Positions 63,963-64,000 of a stretch of 64,000 bases of DNA are shown here, one piece after another (within the stretch, counting starts at the first letter, position 1; each line of letters opens with the position of its first letter). This DNA is from Glaciecola sp047250385 (GTDB lineage: Bacteria; Pseudomonadota; Gammaproteobacteria; Enterobacterales; Alteromonadaceae): NCBI RefSeq assembly GCF_047250385.1, contig NZ_JBLBVM010000055.1, forward strand, positions 390,590 through 454,589, in the 5' to 3' direction. Position numbers and translations under genes: made by a program. Under the pieces are notes generated by a model. That model worked only from the letters and a program-made list of their open reading frames with translations, was not told the DNA's origin and made no database searches.

Positions 63963-64000
63963 TTTAAGACACAATATTGCCATACTTTATTAAAATCGTC
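63960..64000 (+). CDS. Partial ORF, possible transposase start
   Basis: The 13 codons (MFKTQYCHTLLKS) run off the window. Placement after repeat DNA and a GGCTCCCCAAAAATTTG stretch that could be a terminal repeat suggest an insertion sequence. The short length prevents a family call. Confidence 0.3.
   Translation, partial: MFKTQYCHTLLKS

Larger units (their letters stand above)
63692..64000. other. Right-end region: repeats and probable IS start
   Basis: The 309 bp after ligA hold two 59-bp tandem repeats, two copies of a GTCATTCCTGCG motif (63840-63873), a 10-bp inverted repeat and the first 41 bases of an ORF. No full gene. Confidence 0.7.

Noticed and set aside
1..64000. CRISPR arrays and rRNA genes
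   Set aside because: I saw no series of evenly spaced identical repeats with spacers and no rRNA sequence in the window.

Overview
The window is chromosomal DNA of an AT-rich marine-type gammaproteobacterium, most likely an Alteromonadales relative (Colwellia/Thalassotalea-like). This placement is an inference from synteny and protein style; the genus cannot be fixed from the sequence alone. The core gene order is classical for gammaproteobacteria: a leftward run leuS-lptE-holA-nadD-rsfS-rlmH-mrdA-rodA-rlpA (1-9297), then a LonB-like protease, an SDR dehydrogenase and yhbY, then ftsH-folP-glmM-tpiA-secG-tRNA-Leu(GAG) (13718-19328). Right of the island lie an S46 peptidase, fumC, acnA, nhaR, pnp, a DUF1244 gene, nlpI, a Sel1/metalloprotease lipid-free exported protein, cysZ, smc, zipA and ligA (42649-63691). 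The window ends in short tandem repeats and what looks like the first bases of an insertion sequence.

Between the core blocks sits a 22.7-kb integrated element (19306-42033). It uses the 3' end of tRNA-Leu(GAG): 23 identical bases (TTCAAGTCCC...GCACCA) stand at both ends. Just inside each end are two directly repeated TGGATCAC-type octamers with 11-bp period, which look like integrase arm sites. The left end carries a tyrosine integrase and a DUF1233-type excisionase. The right third carries a gene resembling MOBC/replication-relaxation proteins next to a set of strong inverted repeats, so the element may be an integrative mobilizable element with its own oriT. It has no recognisable mating-pair genes.

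The cargo is anti-phage defence. Eight tightly packed genes (22065-34013) appear to be one operon: a one-TRD HsdS-like protein, HsdM, HsdS, a SIR2 protein, a HerA ATPase, a ComEC-type metallo-beta-lactamase protein with a Cys-rich insertion, HsdR and a YgjP/DUF45 metallopeptidase. A SIR2-HerA-MBL cassette is thus nested inside a type I restriction-modification operon with ATGA-like overlaps. The operon promoter is bracketed by two copies of an imperfect palindrome (TGCATC-N8-GRTGCA), the second covering the first start codon, so the operon is probably repressed by a dimeric DNA-binding protein. Downstream are AbiH, a small PD-(D/E)XK nuclease-like protein, small membrane proteins, two candidate structured RNAs that end in strong terminators, and a lipoprotein/secreted-protein pair of unknown job.

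Most interesting points: the nested SIR2-HerA-MBL/type I RM operon and its MBL component; the paired operator; the relaxase-like gene with adjacent large inverted repeats; the two candidate RNAs; and core oddities such as loss of rlmE from the ftsH locus, with a heat-shock-like promoter left behind.
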